Position numbers and translations under genes: made by a program. From Mus musculus (Eukaryota > Chordata > Mammalia > Rodentia > Muridae): a stretch of DNA of 64,000 nucleotides. Below are positions 10,640 to 21,721 of this stretch, piece by piece. The first letter of the stretch is position 1. Every line of letters starts with the position of its first letter. The stretch lies in the NCBI RefSeq assembly GCF_000001635.26, contig NC_000081.6, positions 7,549,501-7,613,500 of the forward strand, written 5' to 3'. Under the pieces are notes generated by a model, which worked only from the letters and a program-made list of their open reading frames with translations, was not told the DNA's origin and searched no databases.

Positions 10640-12042
10640 ACAGTAGATATAGGATCTTAAAAAGAAAAGCAGAAAATTGCAAACTCTGTTGAAGTCTAGG
10701 CATCACGAGGTCACTCTAACCCTATCTATTGCCTGGGAAGAATGCAAGGCCAACAACCTTGATTCCAGGGGAAAGGAAACAGACATAGAACCCCATGGGA
10801 GAAATAGTAAAGTCATAAAGAACATCCATGCTGGTGAGGCAGAGACAAGACTTCAGCATAGCAACCAGTGGATCTTGCTGCGAACTCACATCTGGTATAC
10901 AACCACAGACCTGTCATTACATCTACAGCCATGGGTGTTATTCAACGAATCTATAAAACATGGCATATGAAGTAGATCTGCAGTAAGACTAGGCTTCTCA
11001 CCTGGTATTAAGGCTGGATATAGAGACCCAGTAGGAGGAAAAGGGTCCCAAAAGTGGGCAAAAGAGTTAGAGACAGCTCCTGCTCCCAGTTAGGAGTCCC
11101 AGGATAGGCCTAAGCTATACAACCCTAATGTATATGCAGAGAAGCTAAGTCAGTCCCATGACGCTTCCTAGTTATTGGTTCAGTCTCTGTGAGCCTTTCT
11201 GAGCCCAAGTTAGTTGATTCTGTATGTTTTCTTGCAGTGTCCTTGTTCTCTCTGGCTCCTTGTATTCCTACTATTCCTGCTTCTGCAGAATTCCCTGAGC
11301 TCTGCCTAATGTTTTGCTGAGGGTCTCTGCATCTGTTTCTCCATCAGTTGCTAGACAAAGCCTCCCTGATGATGATTATGCTAGGTTCCTGTCTACCAGT
11401 ACAGCAAAATATCATTAGGAATCATTTTATTGACTTTTTTTCTGGTTGTGTTTGGTTCTATCCTAAGGGTCTGGGCTATCCAGCCACTGGTTCCTGGTCT
11501 TCCAGACAGTGTCATGGTGGTCTCCCTCTTGTGGCATGGCTCTCAAGCCGGATCAGTCACTGGTTAGACACTCTGCTAATTTCTGTACCACCTTTACCAT
11601 AGCACATCTTGTAGGCAGGAAAAAAAATTGTGGATTGAAGGTTATGTGGCTGGGTTAGGGTCCCAGTCCCTCCACAGGAAGTTTTGCCTGGCTACAGAAG
11701 ATAGCCAGCTCAGGCTCTGTATCCCACCCCACCCCAATTATTAGGAGTGTTAGCTAGGGTCACCCTCATAAATCTCTGGGAATTTTCATTGCACTAGGTT
11801 TCTACCTTGCTCCCGAAAAGCCCCACTCCTGGTTGTCTCTCCCAGTACTCTCTCCCTCCATCTTCACCTATGTGATCACTCTGTTCCCATCCTCACATAC
11901 CCCCAGCCCATCCTCAATATCTCTTCTATTTCCCCTTCCCAGGGAGATTTATGTGTCCCCTTTGCGCACACCTTGTTACTTAGCCTCTCCGGGTCTATGG
12001 ATTGTAGCAAGATTATCCTTTACTTAACAGCCAATACCCACT
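10640..12042 (-). mobile_element. Rodent L1 (Lx-type) 3' UTR with the last bases of ORF2, antisense
   Basis: The order of landmarks is the reverse of a rodent L1 3' end: CCCAGTAGGAGGAAAAGGGT, CCAGTTAGGAGTCCCAGGAT, TCAGTCTCTGTGAGCC, TCCCTGAGCTCTGCCTAATG, TCTTGTAGGCAGGAAAAAA, TTTATGTGTCCCCTTTGCGC and GATTGTAGCAAGATTATCCT. It stops at CAGCCAATACCCACT, which corresponds to the final codons of ORF2, so the element is 5'-truncated there. The 3' border is uncertain and may extend to the TTTA array at 10424. Many substitutions indicate an old insertion. Confidence 0.8.
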
Positions 12043-12401
12043 GCTTTTCGCCTTTTCTAGGTTTTGCTATTTGTCTCTGTACTTCCTTGTTATTTGTATC
12101 TTTGCTGCTGCAGAGCAGAGGCCTTACAGATCTCAGAGAACCTACTTCTCCCATAACCAGTTCCCACAGGCAGCAAGTAACTCTTCCCTTCCCCAAGTGT
12201 AGGCAACAATACAGAGGCCATATCTACTAAGCCTCTTTTACAAGGCTTTACAGGTAAGGCTCCATTCTATTATCCCAACCATCCAGGGCCAGGCACTAGG
12301 TAACTAGAGACCATCTTCAATGGGCAACCATACATCTGCCTGGACTACTTACTCTGCCTTGACCATTCCTTCTCAGAGACTATTCAAGAATTCAGACAAG
12401 A
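12043..12401. other. Unassigned sequence between L1 and ORR1A
   Basis: No gene or family is recognised. This is the original insertion site of the solo LTR that follows. Confidence 0.5.
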
Positions 12402-12806
12402 CAGACTGTACTGGCTAGTTTTATGTCAACTTGACACAGCTGGAGTTATCACAGAGAAAGGAGCTTCAGTTGGGGAAGTGCCTCCATGAGATACAACTGT
12501 CAGGCATTTTCTCAATTAGTGATCAAGAGGGAAAGGCCCCTTGTGGGTGGGACCATCTCTGGGCTCCTAGTCTTGGTTCTATAAGAGAGCAGGCTGAACA
12601 AGCCAGGGGAAGCAAGCCAGTAAAGAACATCCCTCCATGGCCTCTGCATCAGCTCCTGCTTCCTGACCTGCTTGAGTTCCAGTCCTGACTTCCTTGGTGA
12701 TGAACAGCAATATGGAAGTGTAAGCCAAATAAACCCTTTCCTCCCCAACTTGCTTCTTGGTCATGATGTTTTGTCCAGGAATAGAAACCCTGACTAAGAC
12801 ACAGAC
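12402..12806 (+). mobile_element. Solo ORR1A MaLR LTR with perfect 5-bp target duplication
   Basis: The LTR runs from TGTACTGGCTAG at 12407 to GACTAAGACA ending at 12801 (395 bp). It is flanked on both sides by CAGAC (12402-12406 and 12802-12806). A TATAAGAG box lies at 12580-12587 and a poly(A) signal AATAAA at 12728-12733. There is no internal MaLR sequence, so this is a solo LTR formed by recombination. Termini, length, promoter and signal fit the ORR1A family of nonautonomous ERVL-like elements. Its own TATA box and poly(A) signal mean it could act as a promoter or terminator for plus-strand transcripts. Confidence 0.93.
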
Positions 12807-13127
12807 AAACAGACACACCACAGAAGGTTTGCCTTCATCTTTTCTGCCACTAGACTTACCCTTGATGCTTTCTCATGTGGCCCTGGTTGGAATGATACAA
12901 CCTCTCTTCTTGGCAATTGTAACACATCAACATCAGTTGCCTTTTGGCCTCTTGGACTCACCATACCTGAGTAATACAAACAAATTAATACAGGGGAGAC
13001 TTCTATGTGGGATATCTACACTGCTGCTAGCCAGTCCCAAACTTCACGTTGGCCATTTGAACAGCCTACACATGTTTACATTCATATATAAACATTTTCT
13101 TGATTATTTTAAAGATGTTTAAAAGCA
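12807..13127. other. Single-copy-looking sequence
   Basis: I see nothing recognisable. Confidence 0.5.
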
Positions 13128-13266
13128 TTTGTGCACAGGTGCCCATGAAAAAAGAGAGTGCTAGGTTCCCTGGTGCTAGAGTCATGAAGCACCTAACTGA
13201 AGAACTGAGAACTGAACTCTGGTCCTCTGCAAAATCTTAACCATTGAGCCGTCCCTGCTGGCCCCT
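13128..13266 (-). mobile_element. B3-type SINE, antisense
   Basis: The stretch GAACTGAACTCTGGTCCTCT, then TTAACCATTGAGCCGTCCC and GCTGGCCCC, is the antisense tRNA-derived head of a B2/B3 SINE. The distal part is diverged. Confidence 0.75.
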
Positions 13267-13486
13267 CTCAGTTATTTGTTATTCTATATCTGACTGTCTT
13301 ACTCTTAGACACAAAAATTGGGATTTTTGTGAGAAATGGCAATGTGACAGAAGGAGACATATACTTTCTGTGAGGCTGTGTGTGGAGCTATGTGGCTGGA
13401 GTTCAGGGTAGGAGTTTTGTACTGGCTTCAAGGAACTCTGAGCACACCCAAGACCAGCAGTCACAGCCTCTGGAACCTCTTAAGCT

Positions 13487-13690
13487 CTCCAATGGGCCAG
13501 GCACCATATAGGTAATTTTCATGCATCAACTCATTTAATCCCCATATCAGAACTGAGGTTGAGGCCCAAGGAAGTGATGGCTGTCTACCCCATTTCCCAG
13601 TCATCTGAAGTTAGCAAGCTAGAAATGCCTTTGTCCTGCAATGTTGCAAACGGCCTTCAAACCCAGCAACCCCCATGCCACAGTAAATGC
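13487..13690 (-). mobile_element. MIR SINE fragment, antisense
   Basis: GGGCCAGGCACCATATAGGT, ATGCATCAACTCATTTAATC and AACTGAGGTTGAGGCCCAAG follow the reverse MIR consensus (TGCCAGGCACTGT..., AACTCATTTAATCC..., GAAACTGAGGC...). This is an ancient mammalian insertion. Confidence 0.7.
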
Positions 13691-13707
13691 CTTTCTGTGT
13701 CTCCCTC

Positions 13708-13757
13708 CACTTCAGAGATTTGTTTTCTGAGCCACTTCAGAGTTTTGTTTTCTGAGC
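13708..13757. repeat. 25-bp tandem duplication
   Basis: The unit starting CACTTCAGAGATTTG occurs twice back to back (13708-13732 and 13733-13757), with one base different. Confidence 0.95.
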
Positions 13758-15651
13758 CGTTTTTACATAAAGCAAGTTTAGCCTGATTTTCTAGTTGTAA
13801 GTTCTGATCCTGTAACCTCTAGCCCGGCAAATGTCGTTTAAGGGAAGTGACACCTAGTATAATAATCTCAACCCCCATAATCCATCACACACCCTTCAAA
13901 AGCACTAAAAGGAAATGTGTTACAATAACCAAACATACCTAGTGTATATCATAGTGCTTGCCTAAATATTTCTCATTTATGCTATTTTGAGAACTGGCTT
14001 CTATCCCAGTTCCGACAACAGCATTCAAGATTAAGTAAAAGAGCATGTGAGTAGAGTAATTGAAAATAGGATTCCCCCCCAAAGGGATGTAGTTATGAGC
14101 TTACTCTCTTATGTGTGTGAGATCCCCTTTTGAGTATTTAAGAAATATGGATTTTGCAGTTGCCTCGCTTACTGGAAAAAATGTGTGTTCTATTAGGTTT
14201 CTAGAGGACAATGGTATGTCAACTCTAATCAGCCTTCCCCTTCAAGATTCTGCAGAAGCTAACCCCAGGAGCCCTCCTCAAACTACCTCTCCCATCGCCC
14301 CCGCCTTGTGCTTGGCACAAGCACAAACACTTTGCTGTTCTCTGCCCCTGTTGTAATAATAAGCCCAGGGTCCTAGACAGCAATAGTCAGCACAGAACTG
14401 TCTCAATGCCAGCTCGAGGGGCACTAGGAGCTCAGCTCCTGGCCACAGTCCCACTGTGTTTTTGGACTGATGCCCTTCATGGCGCAGCTCCATCTATGGG
14501 CATGGTTCATCTTGGGACCAAACCCATCGGCCGATGACAGCCTGCCGCAGCCGTTTGGCTGGGATGCCCTGAGCAAAATGATAATCAGGTCTTGATGAAT
14601 TGGATGGTCCGTCTTTCTCTTCCCACCCTTCATGCCTCTGCACCAAAGGGAAGAAAGCATGGGCCATGATATTTTCCATGATGGAACAGCTGGCTTACAT
14701 CTATGAAACTGCAGCTTTAAATTAATACATTTTTTTTATTTGCCCCATAAATTAAGAAAAACAACAATGCACTGAAGAACTGGGAAGGGGATTTTGGAGT
14801 TCTTTTAAATTATGCCCAAAGTTTTTTAGGCCTAATTTTGGAGAAGGCAAGAATCCCAGACTAGAGGATACGCCAAGCAAACTCATTGGCTTCATCATTG
14901 TCTTGTTGCCTTGGATTCTCCCAATTTAAATCATTTCTTCTAATGTTTCAAACAGTTTTAAGTTTTATTGCGATCTGCAGAAATTCTAATACCCCATCAG
15001 TAGAGGATCATGTTTCTCATCATTCAACGTCCTTTCGCAGTTTCGGTGTGACTGAGTCAGTTATAGGCACCCACTACCTTATTTTGCACCCGTATTAATT
15101 AGGCAAAGAGTGTACTGACATGCCTTGGACAGCCCCAGCCTCCTTCCAAACCATTATCTGTCTTCAGAAGATGAGGGAAATACAAAGGCTAGTATTCAAG
15201 CTCCTCACTGGCTGTGTGTATTCAGAGGGCACCATATACTTCCTCTACAGCCATGGCCTGGCAGGACAGAGCAGGCCGGTGATTGGCAGAACTTCCCTGA
15301 TATTCAGCCCCACACTTGGTTCTGACCACCATATTGATAAGGGCAACCAGGAAAAATGAGGACTCAGTCACTTGTCTTTGGGAAGTTTGTTTGTCGTTTG
15401 CAGTTTTTGCTTTGCTATGTCTTTTCAAATTAGGCAAATGAGGCCAAAAGTTTGAACCTGTGTTGTCTGGAGTAGACCAAAGGGAATTGTCTCAACTACA
15501 AAGTATCCAGACCCCAAACCCTCATTTCCTATCTGCCTCTACCCTGAGAAAGAGGTGGGAGCTTCCTCCTGGGGAGCAGCCCAGTTGATTTGGCAATGGC
15601 TTTTCCTGCATTTTTTTGGCAGGGAATATGGAACATGATATACGTAGAAAA
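13758..15651. other. Long single-copy stretch, candidate conserved noncoding DNA
   Basis: No repeat is recognised over almost 1.9 kb. The segment 14360-15110 keeps several CpG dinucleotides, an AT-rich block with ATTAAT and AACAAT words near 14715-14770, and an extended AP-1 palindrome. This is what single-copy regulatory sequence can look like, but conservation cannot be judged from one sequence. The ORFs at 14278-14679 lack motifs. Confidence 0.4.
15051..15061. promoter_or_regulatory. Possible AP-1/MARE-like site
   Basis: ACTGAGTCAGT is a full palindrome around the AP-1 core TGAGTCA. Such a site occurs by chance in tens of kilobases, so binding is only a possibility. Confidence 0.25.
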
Positions 15652-15675
15652 TGTGTGTGTGTGTGTGTGTGTGTG
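15652..15675. repeat. (TG)n microsatellite
   Basis: Twelve uninterrupted TG units occur. Confidence 0.95.
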
Positions 15676-15848
15676 GTATAGTGTATATAGTAAGATTTTT
15701 TTTCCCCCTTAAATGATTTTTCTCTTTGAGCTTCCCAAGATACGCTGGGATAGTAGACTACTCATCATTCTGGCTCTATTTATTTACTTGGCCCTAGAAT
15801 TGTTCTACAAACTGGAGTTTGAAGGCATATCTGTAATGAACAAATTTT

Positions 15849-16000
15849 AAGAGAGAAAAGAAAGAGAAGAGAAGAGAAGAGAAGAGAAGAGAAGAGGAGA
15901 GGAGAGGAGAGGAGAGGAGAGGAGAGGAGAGGAGAGGAGAGGAGAGGAGAGGAGAGGAGAGGAGAGGAGAGGAGAGGAGAGGAGAGGAGAGAAGAGAAGA
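15849..16000. repeat. (GAGAA)n/(GGAGA)n pure purine tract
   Basis: All 152 bases are A or G. A 5-bp AGAAG unit shifts to AGGAG after about 15895. The mirror-like purine strand could form triplex (H-DNA). Confidence 0.97.
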
Positions 16001-16989
16001 TCTTATTCTGCCAACGATGTTCAAAGCAAACACCTTGGGTGCTTGGTCCTGAGGGAGGAATTTCTTCTCACATTTATTGTCACAAGCGTTCGGATAAAGG
16101 CAAGGTGAATGAACTCAGTGAAACCTTGTGCACCCCTAATGAGGAGTCAGAGGGAAGGAAAGGCAGCAGCAATCTGGATTAGCATTTGTCTGACTCCTTT
16201 GATGAAAGGACCCCTGAGTGGGGCCTTGCTGACTTGCCAATATCCTAGCACCACCTTGCCCAGTGGAATCGCCCAGCATGCCACCCTACAAACTTTATTT
16301 AGTGTAATGTTGCTTTTGTAAATTCTGCAGTTTCTTATCTTAGATTGCAGAACTTTTAGACTTTTGTGTCTTTTCCTAATTGCCCAAGTGATGTGTCATA
16401 GAAAATGGAAAATAATAGTAAATGGTAAGAGAGTGAATAAAGAGTAAATAATGATAGTAAACAGTAAGGAAAAACCATGATTTGTAATTGTAGCCCCTAG
16501 AATCAATTACTGCTCGTGTGCAGAGGATACACTAGAGAAAAAGGAATGCATACCACACTTCCCATTGTCCTGTTTTTAATGTTACCAGCATCAAAAGAAC
16601 TCTAGACAATGACAAGTCTCAATGATCTATGATATTGTAGAGGATATCATTTAAAACAAAAAGCAATTTTCTTTTTTTAAAAAATAAATATTTTTTATAA
16701 AAATAAAATTACAATTACCTCTACTGTAGCCAGTCATCTTTGCAAGTGAAAGGCAAGTGATTTTTAAGATTTGTTAAGGCTGTGAAGCTTGAGTTTGAAC
16801 TTTCTACTGGAAAACACAGTCTATCTACAAGCAGCTGCAAAGACGAGTGAATGTCAGCTGAAAGTGACTTAACTTACTATGAAAATGTGTAAAATAGGGG
16901 CCACGGGAATGGTCCAGCAGTTGAATGAACAGAAATTGTTGAGCTGTTCCTGGACTATACAAAAATTTTCATTTTATTATTTTCACATT
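16001..16989. other. Single-copy-looking sequence
   Basis: No gene is recognised. GTAAATGGTAAGAGAG-type words around 16410-16470 are partly repetitive. Bases 16897-16960 vaguely resemble a decayed SINE head, too weakly to call. Confidence 0.45.
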
Positions 16990-17146
16990 TATTTTATTTT
17001 ATGTGATAAATGATTGCCTGCACAGGGGCCAGAAGATAGCGTCAGGTGCCCTGGAATTAGAGCTGCCATGCGGGTCTAGGAATCAAACCCTGGTCCTCTT
17101 GAAAGGCAGCCAGTGTTCTTAACCACTGAACCATCTCTCCAGTCCC
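16990..17146 (-). mobile_element. B3-type SINE, antisense
   Basis: TTTATTTTATGTGATAAATG, GCCTGCACAGGGGCCAGAAG, GGAATCAAACCCTGGTCCTC and CTTAACCACTGAACCATCTC give the complete antisense order of a B3 element. Confidence 0.85.
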
Positions 17147-18224
17147 TGATTAATGAACTCTAACAATCTGAACGTTTGCACAAAACATCCTGTTTACCCT
17201 TAGCTCCAGGAGTTCCTTCAATGATTAAATTTTTTATAGCTTCTTCCTCAGCGGAATATATATTTTAATTCTTAGCCAGTTACATTTTATTCAGAGCTTC
17301 TATGACATGTGTCCTGAATGTATATGTGTAATATTTGAAAGTGAGAAATATGTGCTTGTTAGATTGCTTTCAACTGGAGAAAACACCTCTACCCAAGGCT
17401 GGCTTTGACAAAGTAAGGAGGAGATAGAAATGTTGCTAAATGTTCTTACCAAGTACTCAGGAGGCCACAGACTCACTCCCTAATATGGAGGTTGGGGATG
17501 GGAATTAGAGTAAGAGGAAAGTAATTGGCTCATATACTGAAAAGTAGGAGATTCAGACAAATTCAGGTTGTTCTTGAGCCTGTGAAGAACAGAATATGCC
17601 CAATAGCTTGCCAGTTGATTCCAGATCTAATCAACCTGACAACTGAGATTAGGGCTATACCCACCTACCCAAGATTTCTAAGACTGTATTTAACAAGTGT
17701 TTTGACGTATGCCTTCCTCTGTTCTCTTTCTATGAAAATTTCCCAAAATTGGTACCACATGGACTATGGACTTTGGAATGACTTAACCTTGTGATGCCAG
17801 CCCTTGGTCATTTCTATTTGGCTCCAGTATAAACTGTCTCTTTCCCCACTTTGAGATGATAGCTGTGGGTTTTACAGTAACTCTGATACCTAAAACCCCA
17901 AGCTCTGAAACATACTGGTGAGTTTGTACCTTTGACAGTTGGGACATCGTTTCCATGACTACAAAATAGGGAGGGGAGCAAAGTTGCTCACTTCACAGGG
18001 GAGCAGGGAAGGAGAAGGACATCAAGGCAGAAAAGGATTAGAATATCACCCAAAGCATGGCATATATCAGGCATTGTCTCTACTATTTAAACCGTATCTA
18101 TCATTTATTTTTTCTTTTGACATACCACCTTTGTAGCTCCTAAATATTTATGTGTATGTATATCTATTTCTACAATTTTTGCTTTCTTCTCAGTCTGTTT
18201 CCTTGTTTTTTGGTTTTTGGTTTT
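17147..18224. other. Mostly unassigned sequence
   Basis: No gene is recognised. Around 17625-17660 the words AATCAACCTGACAACTGAGA resemble the terminal part of a MaLR LTR, but the rest does not follow. Confidence 0.4.
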
Positions 18225-19050
18225 TTTACATTTTTTATTAGGGTGTGTGTGTGTGTGTGTATGTGTGTGTGTGTGTGTGTGAATTTCATATCATGCATCC
18301 CAATCCCACTCGTTTCCAAGTCCTTCCATATTCACCCTCCACCCTTGTAACCTTTCCGTGGAAGCTGTGGCATGTCACAGTGTGTCACCTAGTACACACT
18401 CTCTTGCCCAAACAGCTTCACTTGCAGTGAGTCACTAGTCTGATTAGAGACCTCTGGCTGCCTGATGCACTATCAATCCTGGATCTTTGTTGCCCTGAGT
18501 TATGGCGATCCTGTAGCTTTTGCTGTGCAGGACTGGCCCCTTCACATGCACCAGCAACTCATAGACGAGGCGGGCCAACTCAAAGCCCTGGATGTGAGCC
18601 TGGGTAGTAGCTGAGTTGGTCAGCCCACAAACTCACTAAGACCCATGCCACCAGGGCCAGCTCTTCCTTGCTGCCCAGGTGAAGGGTGGACCCAGCTCTC
18701 CCAAGTGTTAGAACCAGCAAGGGTTGAAGCCAGCTCACTGTGTGGGGTTTATGTCACCGTTGCTGCCACTGTGCTGTGACCAGTGAGGGGCCAAGCCAAC
18801 TCAGCATGGCCCTTGAACATTAACATGGCTTCAAGTGTCATCCCAGACCAAGGACAGTTGCCTGTCTGTATAGCCTTTGCTGGTAACTTGGGCCATGGAC
18901 ATCAACACAGACTCCTGCTGCAGCAGGGCCATGGACTCAGACATGGCCCTCAACAGTAGCACAGGGCTGATTATCATCATTGCCTCAGGTAGCAGAGCAG
19001 GCCTCTCACATCTCTAGTTCAGCTCTCCCATCTCTCCACCCATGTGTTGC
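18225..19050 (-). mobile_element. Rodent dispersed retroelement, antisense, family not named (tentative)
   Basis: A T-rich start, a (TG)n array (18243-18281), then CATCCCAATCCCACTCGTTT, GGCATGTCACAGTGTGTCAC, CTGTGCAGGACTGGCCCCTT and GGTAGTAGCTGAGTTGGTCA form a pattern I recognise as recurrent in mouse DNA with a poly(A)/CA 3' end on the minus strand. It behaves like the 3' part of an old LINE-type element. I cannot give the family with certainty. Confidence 0.4.
18243..18281. repeat. (TG)n microsatellite
   Basis: TG units with a single TA interruption. Confidence 0.95.
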
Positions 19051-19067
19051 AGGAAATATTTAAAAAA

Positions 19068-19090
19068 AGAAGAAGAAGAAGAAGAAGAAG
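19068..19090. repeat. (GAA)n microsatellite
   Basis: Seven GAA units follow an A run. Confidence 0.93.
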
Positions 19091-19567
19091 GCCAATAGGT
19101 TTCCATGCTTGAGCTGGCTACTCTCTGTTCTCCAACTCCGCTGCCTCCACAGCTCTAGGCCTAGCCCCAACAGTGACCGATTGCTGTCTTCCCAGCTCCG
19201 GTTCTTTGGTTAAGTGCTGCCTATACCCTCTCAGCCGAAATCCTCCTGTGGTTGGCGGTCCCACCTTCCAGTAACCCAGTAAAACAAAATTCTAGAAACT
19301 TATAATTAATATATTTATCAGTCAGATTTATATATCAACAAATTCTCAATTCACAAGATGCCCACACAATAATTTCTGAGCCAATTGATAATGATACAAG
19401 CTGCCCAACTAGAATAGACAAGTTATCCCAATTATTCTTTCCCTATATGATATCCCTAACTACCTGTGGCTATTTAAAAACAGCAGGACCAGGATCTTCT
19501 TCCTGTTTGTCCTGCATCTCGCTTCCTTCTGTCCTTCCATCTCTGTCTCTGTCTTTATCTCTCTCTG

Positions 19568-19600
<33 letters not shown>

Positions 19601-19770
19601 GAAAATCTTAGCTCTGCCTCCCTTTTCCCTGTCCAATCACAGGCCTCCTGCTGCACTAATATTTAAGTAGATTGGATAGGGAAAATCCTGCCACACCCTC
19701 ACTTGACCATTGTAGTGGCACCTGCCCACCTGTGCCTACAAGGCCTCTGGCTATCCTGTGCCCCCAGACT
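19091..19770. mobile_element. Rodent LTR-like dispersed repeat (tentative)
   Basis: CCCACCTTCCAGTAACCCAG, AGACAAGTTATCCCAATTAT, CAGGACCAGGATCTTCTTCC, CTTAGCTCTGCCTCCC and CCTGTCCAATCACAGGCCTC recur in mouse genomic sequence in this order. I believe it is an ERV-related repeat but cannot name it or its orientation. A TCTCTG array lies at 19540-19601. Confidence 0.45.
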
Positions 19771-19816
19771 ATCTACTTTTTATCTCTCTGCTTATTTAAA
19801 AAAAAGTTTATATAAA

Positions 19817-20044
19817 TTAGCATTTCTCAGTCTGTGAGTTGTAACCCCTTTTGGGGGTTGAACAATCTTTTCATAGGGGTCACCTAAGACCATCAGAAAG
19901 CACAGATATTTACATTATGTGTCATAACAATTACAGAATTACAGTTATGAGGTAGCAACAAAAATAATTTTATGGTTGAGGATAACCCTGTAACACTATG
20001 AAATATATTAGAGGGTCACAGCATTAGGAATGTTGAGAACCACT
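19817..20044 (-). mobile_element. URR1 hAT-Charlie DNA transposon, antisense, diverged
   Basis: The element begins TAGCATTTCTCAGTCTGTGA and ends GGAATGTTGAGAACCACTG. These are decayed 15-16-bp terminal inverted repeats of the CAGTGGTTCTCAACC type. Internal words AGCACAGATATTTACATTAT and ATTACAGTTATGAGGTAGCA fit URR1. The flanking octamers ATATAAAT and ATATACTG match at only five of eight bases. It is a nonautonomous element without a transposase gene. Confidence 0.88.
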
Positions 20045-20130
20045 GATATACTGATATAAATGCATATAGATCTGTCAAGATGAATATGTGACTTCTTACA
20101 TACTTTGATTTCTTACCCATGAGAGAATTT

Positions 20131-21314
20131 AGAAGTCATTTCTTTTTTTTTTTAGTTTTTTTAAAATATTTTTTATTACACATTTTCCTCAATTACATTT
20201 CCAATGCTATCCCAAAAGTCCCCCATACCCTTCCCCCCCAACTTCCCTACCCACCCATTTCCATTTTTTTGGCCCTGATGTTCCCCTGTACTGGGGCATA
20301 TACAGTTTGCGTGTCCAATGGGCCTCTCTTTCCAGTGATGGCCGACTAGGCCATCTTTTGATACATATGCAGCTAGAGTCAAGAGCTCCGGGGTACTGGT
20401 TAGTTCATAATGTTGTTCCACCTATAGGGTTGCAGATCCCTTTAGCTCCTTGGTTACTTTCTCTAGCTCCTCCATTGGGAGCCCTGTGATCCATCCAATA
20501 GCTGACTGTGAGCATCCACTTCTGTGTTTGCTAGGCCCCGGCATAGTCTCACAAGAGACAGCTACATCTGGGTCCTTTCAACAAAATCTTGCTAGTGTGT
20601 GCAATGATGTCAGTGTTTGGAAACTGATTATGGGGTGGATCCCTGGATATGGCAGTCTCTAGATGGTCCATCCTTTCGTCTCAGCTCCAAACTTTGTCTC
20701 TGTAACTCCTTCCATGGGTGTTTTGTTCCAATTCTAAGGAGAGGCATAGTGTCCACACTTCAGTCTTCATTCTTCTTGAGTTTCATGTGTTTAGCAAATT
20801 GTATCTTATATCTTGGGTATCCTAGGTTTTGGGCTAATATCCACTTATCAGTGAGTACATATTGTGTGAGTTCCTTTGTGAATGTGTTACCTCACTCAGG
20901 ATGATGCCCTTCAGGTCCATCCATTTGGCTAGGAATTTCATAAATTCATTCTTTTTAATAGCTGAGTAGTACTCCATTGTGTAAATGTACCACATTTTCT
21001 GTATCCATTCCTCTGTTGAGGGGCATCTGGGTTCTTTCCAGCTTCTGGCTATTATAAATAAGGCTGCTATGAACATGGAGCATGTGTCCTTCTTACCAGT
21101 TGGGGCATCTTCTGGATATATGCCCAGGAGAGGTATTGCTGGATCCTCCGGTAGTACTATGTCCAATTTTCTGAGGAACCGCCAGACTGATTTCCAGAGT
21201 GGTTGTACAAGCCTGCAATCCCACCAACAATGGAGGAGTGTTCCTCTTTCTCCACATCCTCGCCAGCATCTGCTGTCACCTGAATTTTTGATCTTAGTAG
21301 AAGTCATTTCTTTT
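20131..21314 (-). mobile_element. 5'-truncated L1Md element with 16-bp target-site duplication
   Basis: The insert (20147-21298) lies between two identical copies of AGAAGTCATTTCTTTT (20131-20146 and 21299-21314). In minus-strand order it contains the end of ORF2 (20834-21298), the mouse L1 3' UTR (with words such as GTTGCAGATCCCTTTAGCTC and CGTCTCAGCTCCAAACTTTG on the plus strand) and a short poly(A) seen as a T run at 20141-20151. About 1.15 kb was inserted, so it cannot move by itself. The perfect duplication and high similarity to active mouse L1 point to a recent event. Confidence 0.96.
20834..21298 (-). pseudogene. C-terminal fragment of L1 ORF2 protein
   Basis: The minus strand encodes the last roughly 150 residues of L1 ORF2p without a stop until its natural end. 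Visible are IKNSGDSRCWRGCGERGTLL with the Cys/His arrangement of the C-terminal zinc-knuckle-like region, then WKSVWRFLRKLDIVLPEDPA, WIQKMWYIYTMEYYSAIKKN and the terminal SQRNSHNMYSLISGY. The endonuclease and reverse transcriptase domains are absent because the insertion is 5'-truncated. The apparent Met start lies in the flanking target sequence, so this is not a gene. In full-length L1 the protein nicks the target and copies L1 RNA in the nucleus; this piece cannot do so. Confidence 0.95.
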
Positions 21315-21384
21315 CAGTGTGTTTTATGTCTATTTTGTAAAAGTTAAGTGCCTTTCTCCAGGCCCATGGATAGGAGTTTCTCTG

Positions 21385-21580
21385 GTTTGTCTAGTCTCAA
21401 TTCTGCTTCTTACTAACTGCAACCTTGGCCTGGTTATCTAAATTTTCTGCCTTTGTTGCTTCCTTTACAATGTGGGATACCTATAGTAATGGCCTCACAG
21501 GGCAGGCCTGAGAGGAACACATGCGATAATGTATGCAACGCACTTAGCATGGTATATGAGTTATGTGTTTATTTATGGTA
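21385..21580 (+). mobile_element. MIR SINE fragment
   Basis: TTCTGCTTCTTACTAACTGC, CCTTGGCCTGGTTATCTAAA, GCGATAATGTATGCAACGC and ACTTAGCATGGTAT follow the sense MIR consensus (CTGCCACTTACTAGCTG..., CCTTGGGCAAGTTACTTAA..., TTAATACATGTAAAGCGCTTAG). Confidence 0.75.
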
Positions 21581-21721
21581 TAAAGTTTTGTGTTACTTTT
21601 ACTAAATATTCAACATAAACAGTTCACAGGAGGAATGATTTGTCTTGACTCCCAGATACAGAGAATCCAGTTCATGATTGTTTGAGGTCCTGCACTTGAA
21701 AAAACTATCTTGGCAGCAAAA

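Noticed and set aside
20834..21307. 157-residue ORF as a host gene
   Set aside because: It is the tail of L1 ORF2 in a truncated insertion, and its apparent Met lies in the target-site flank.
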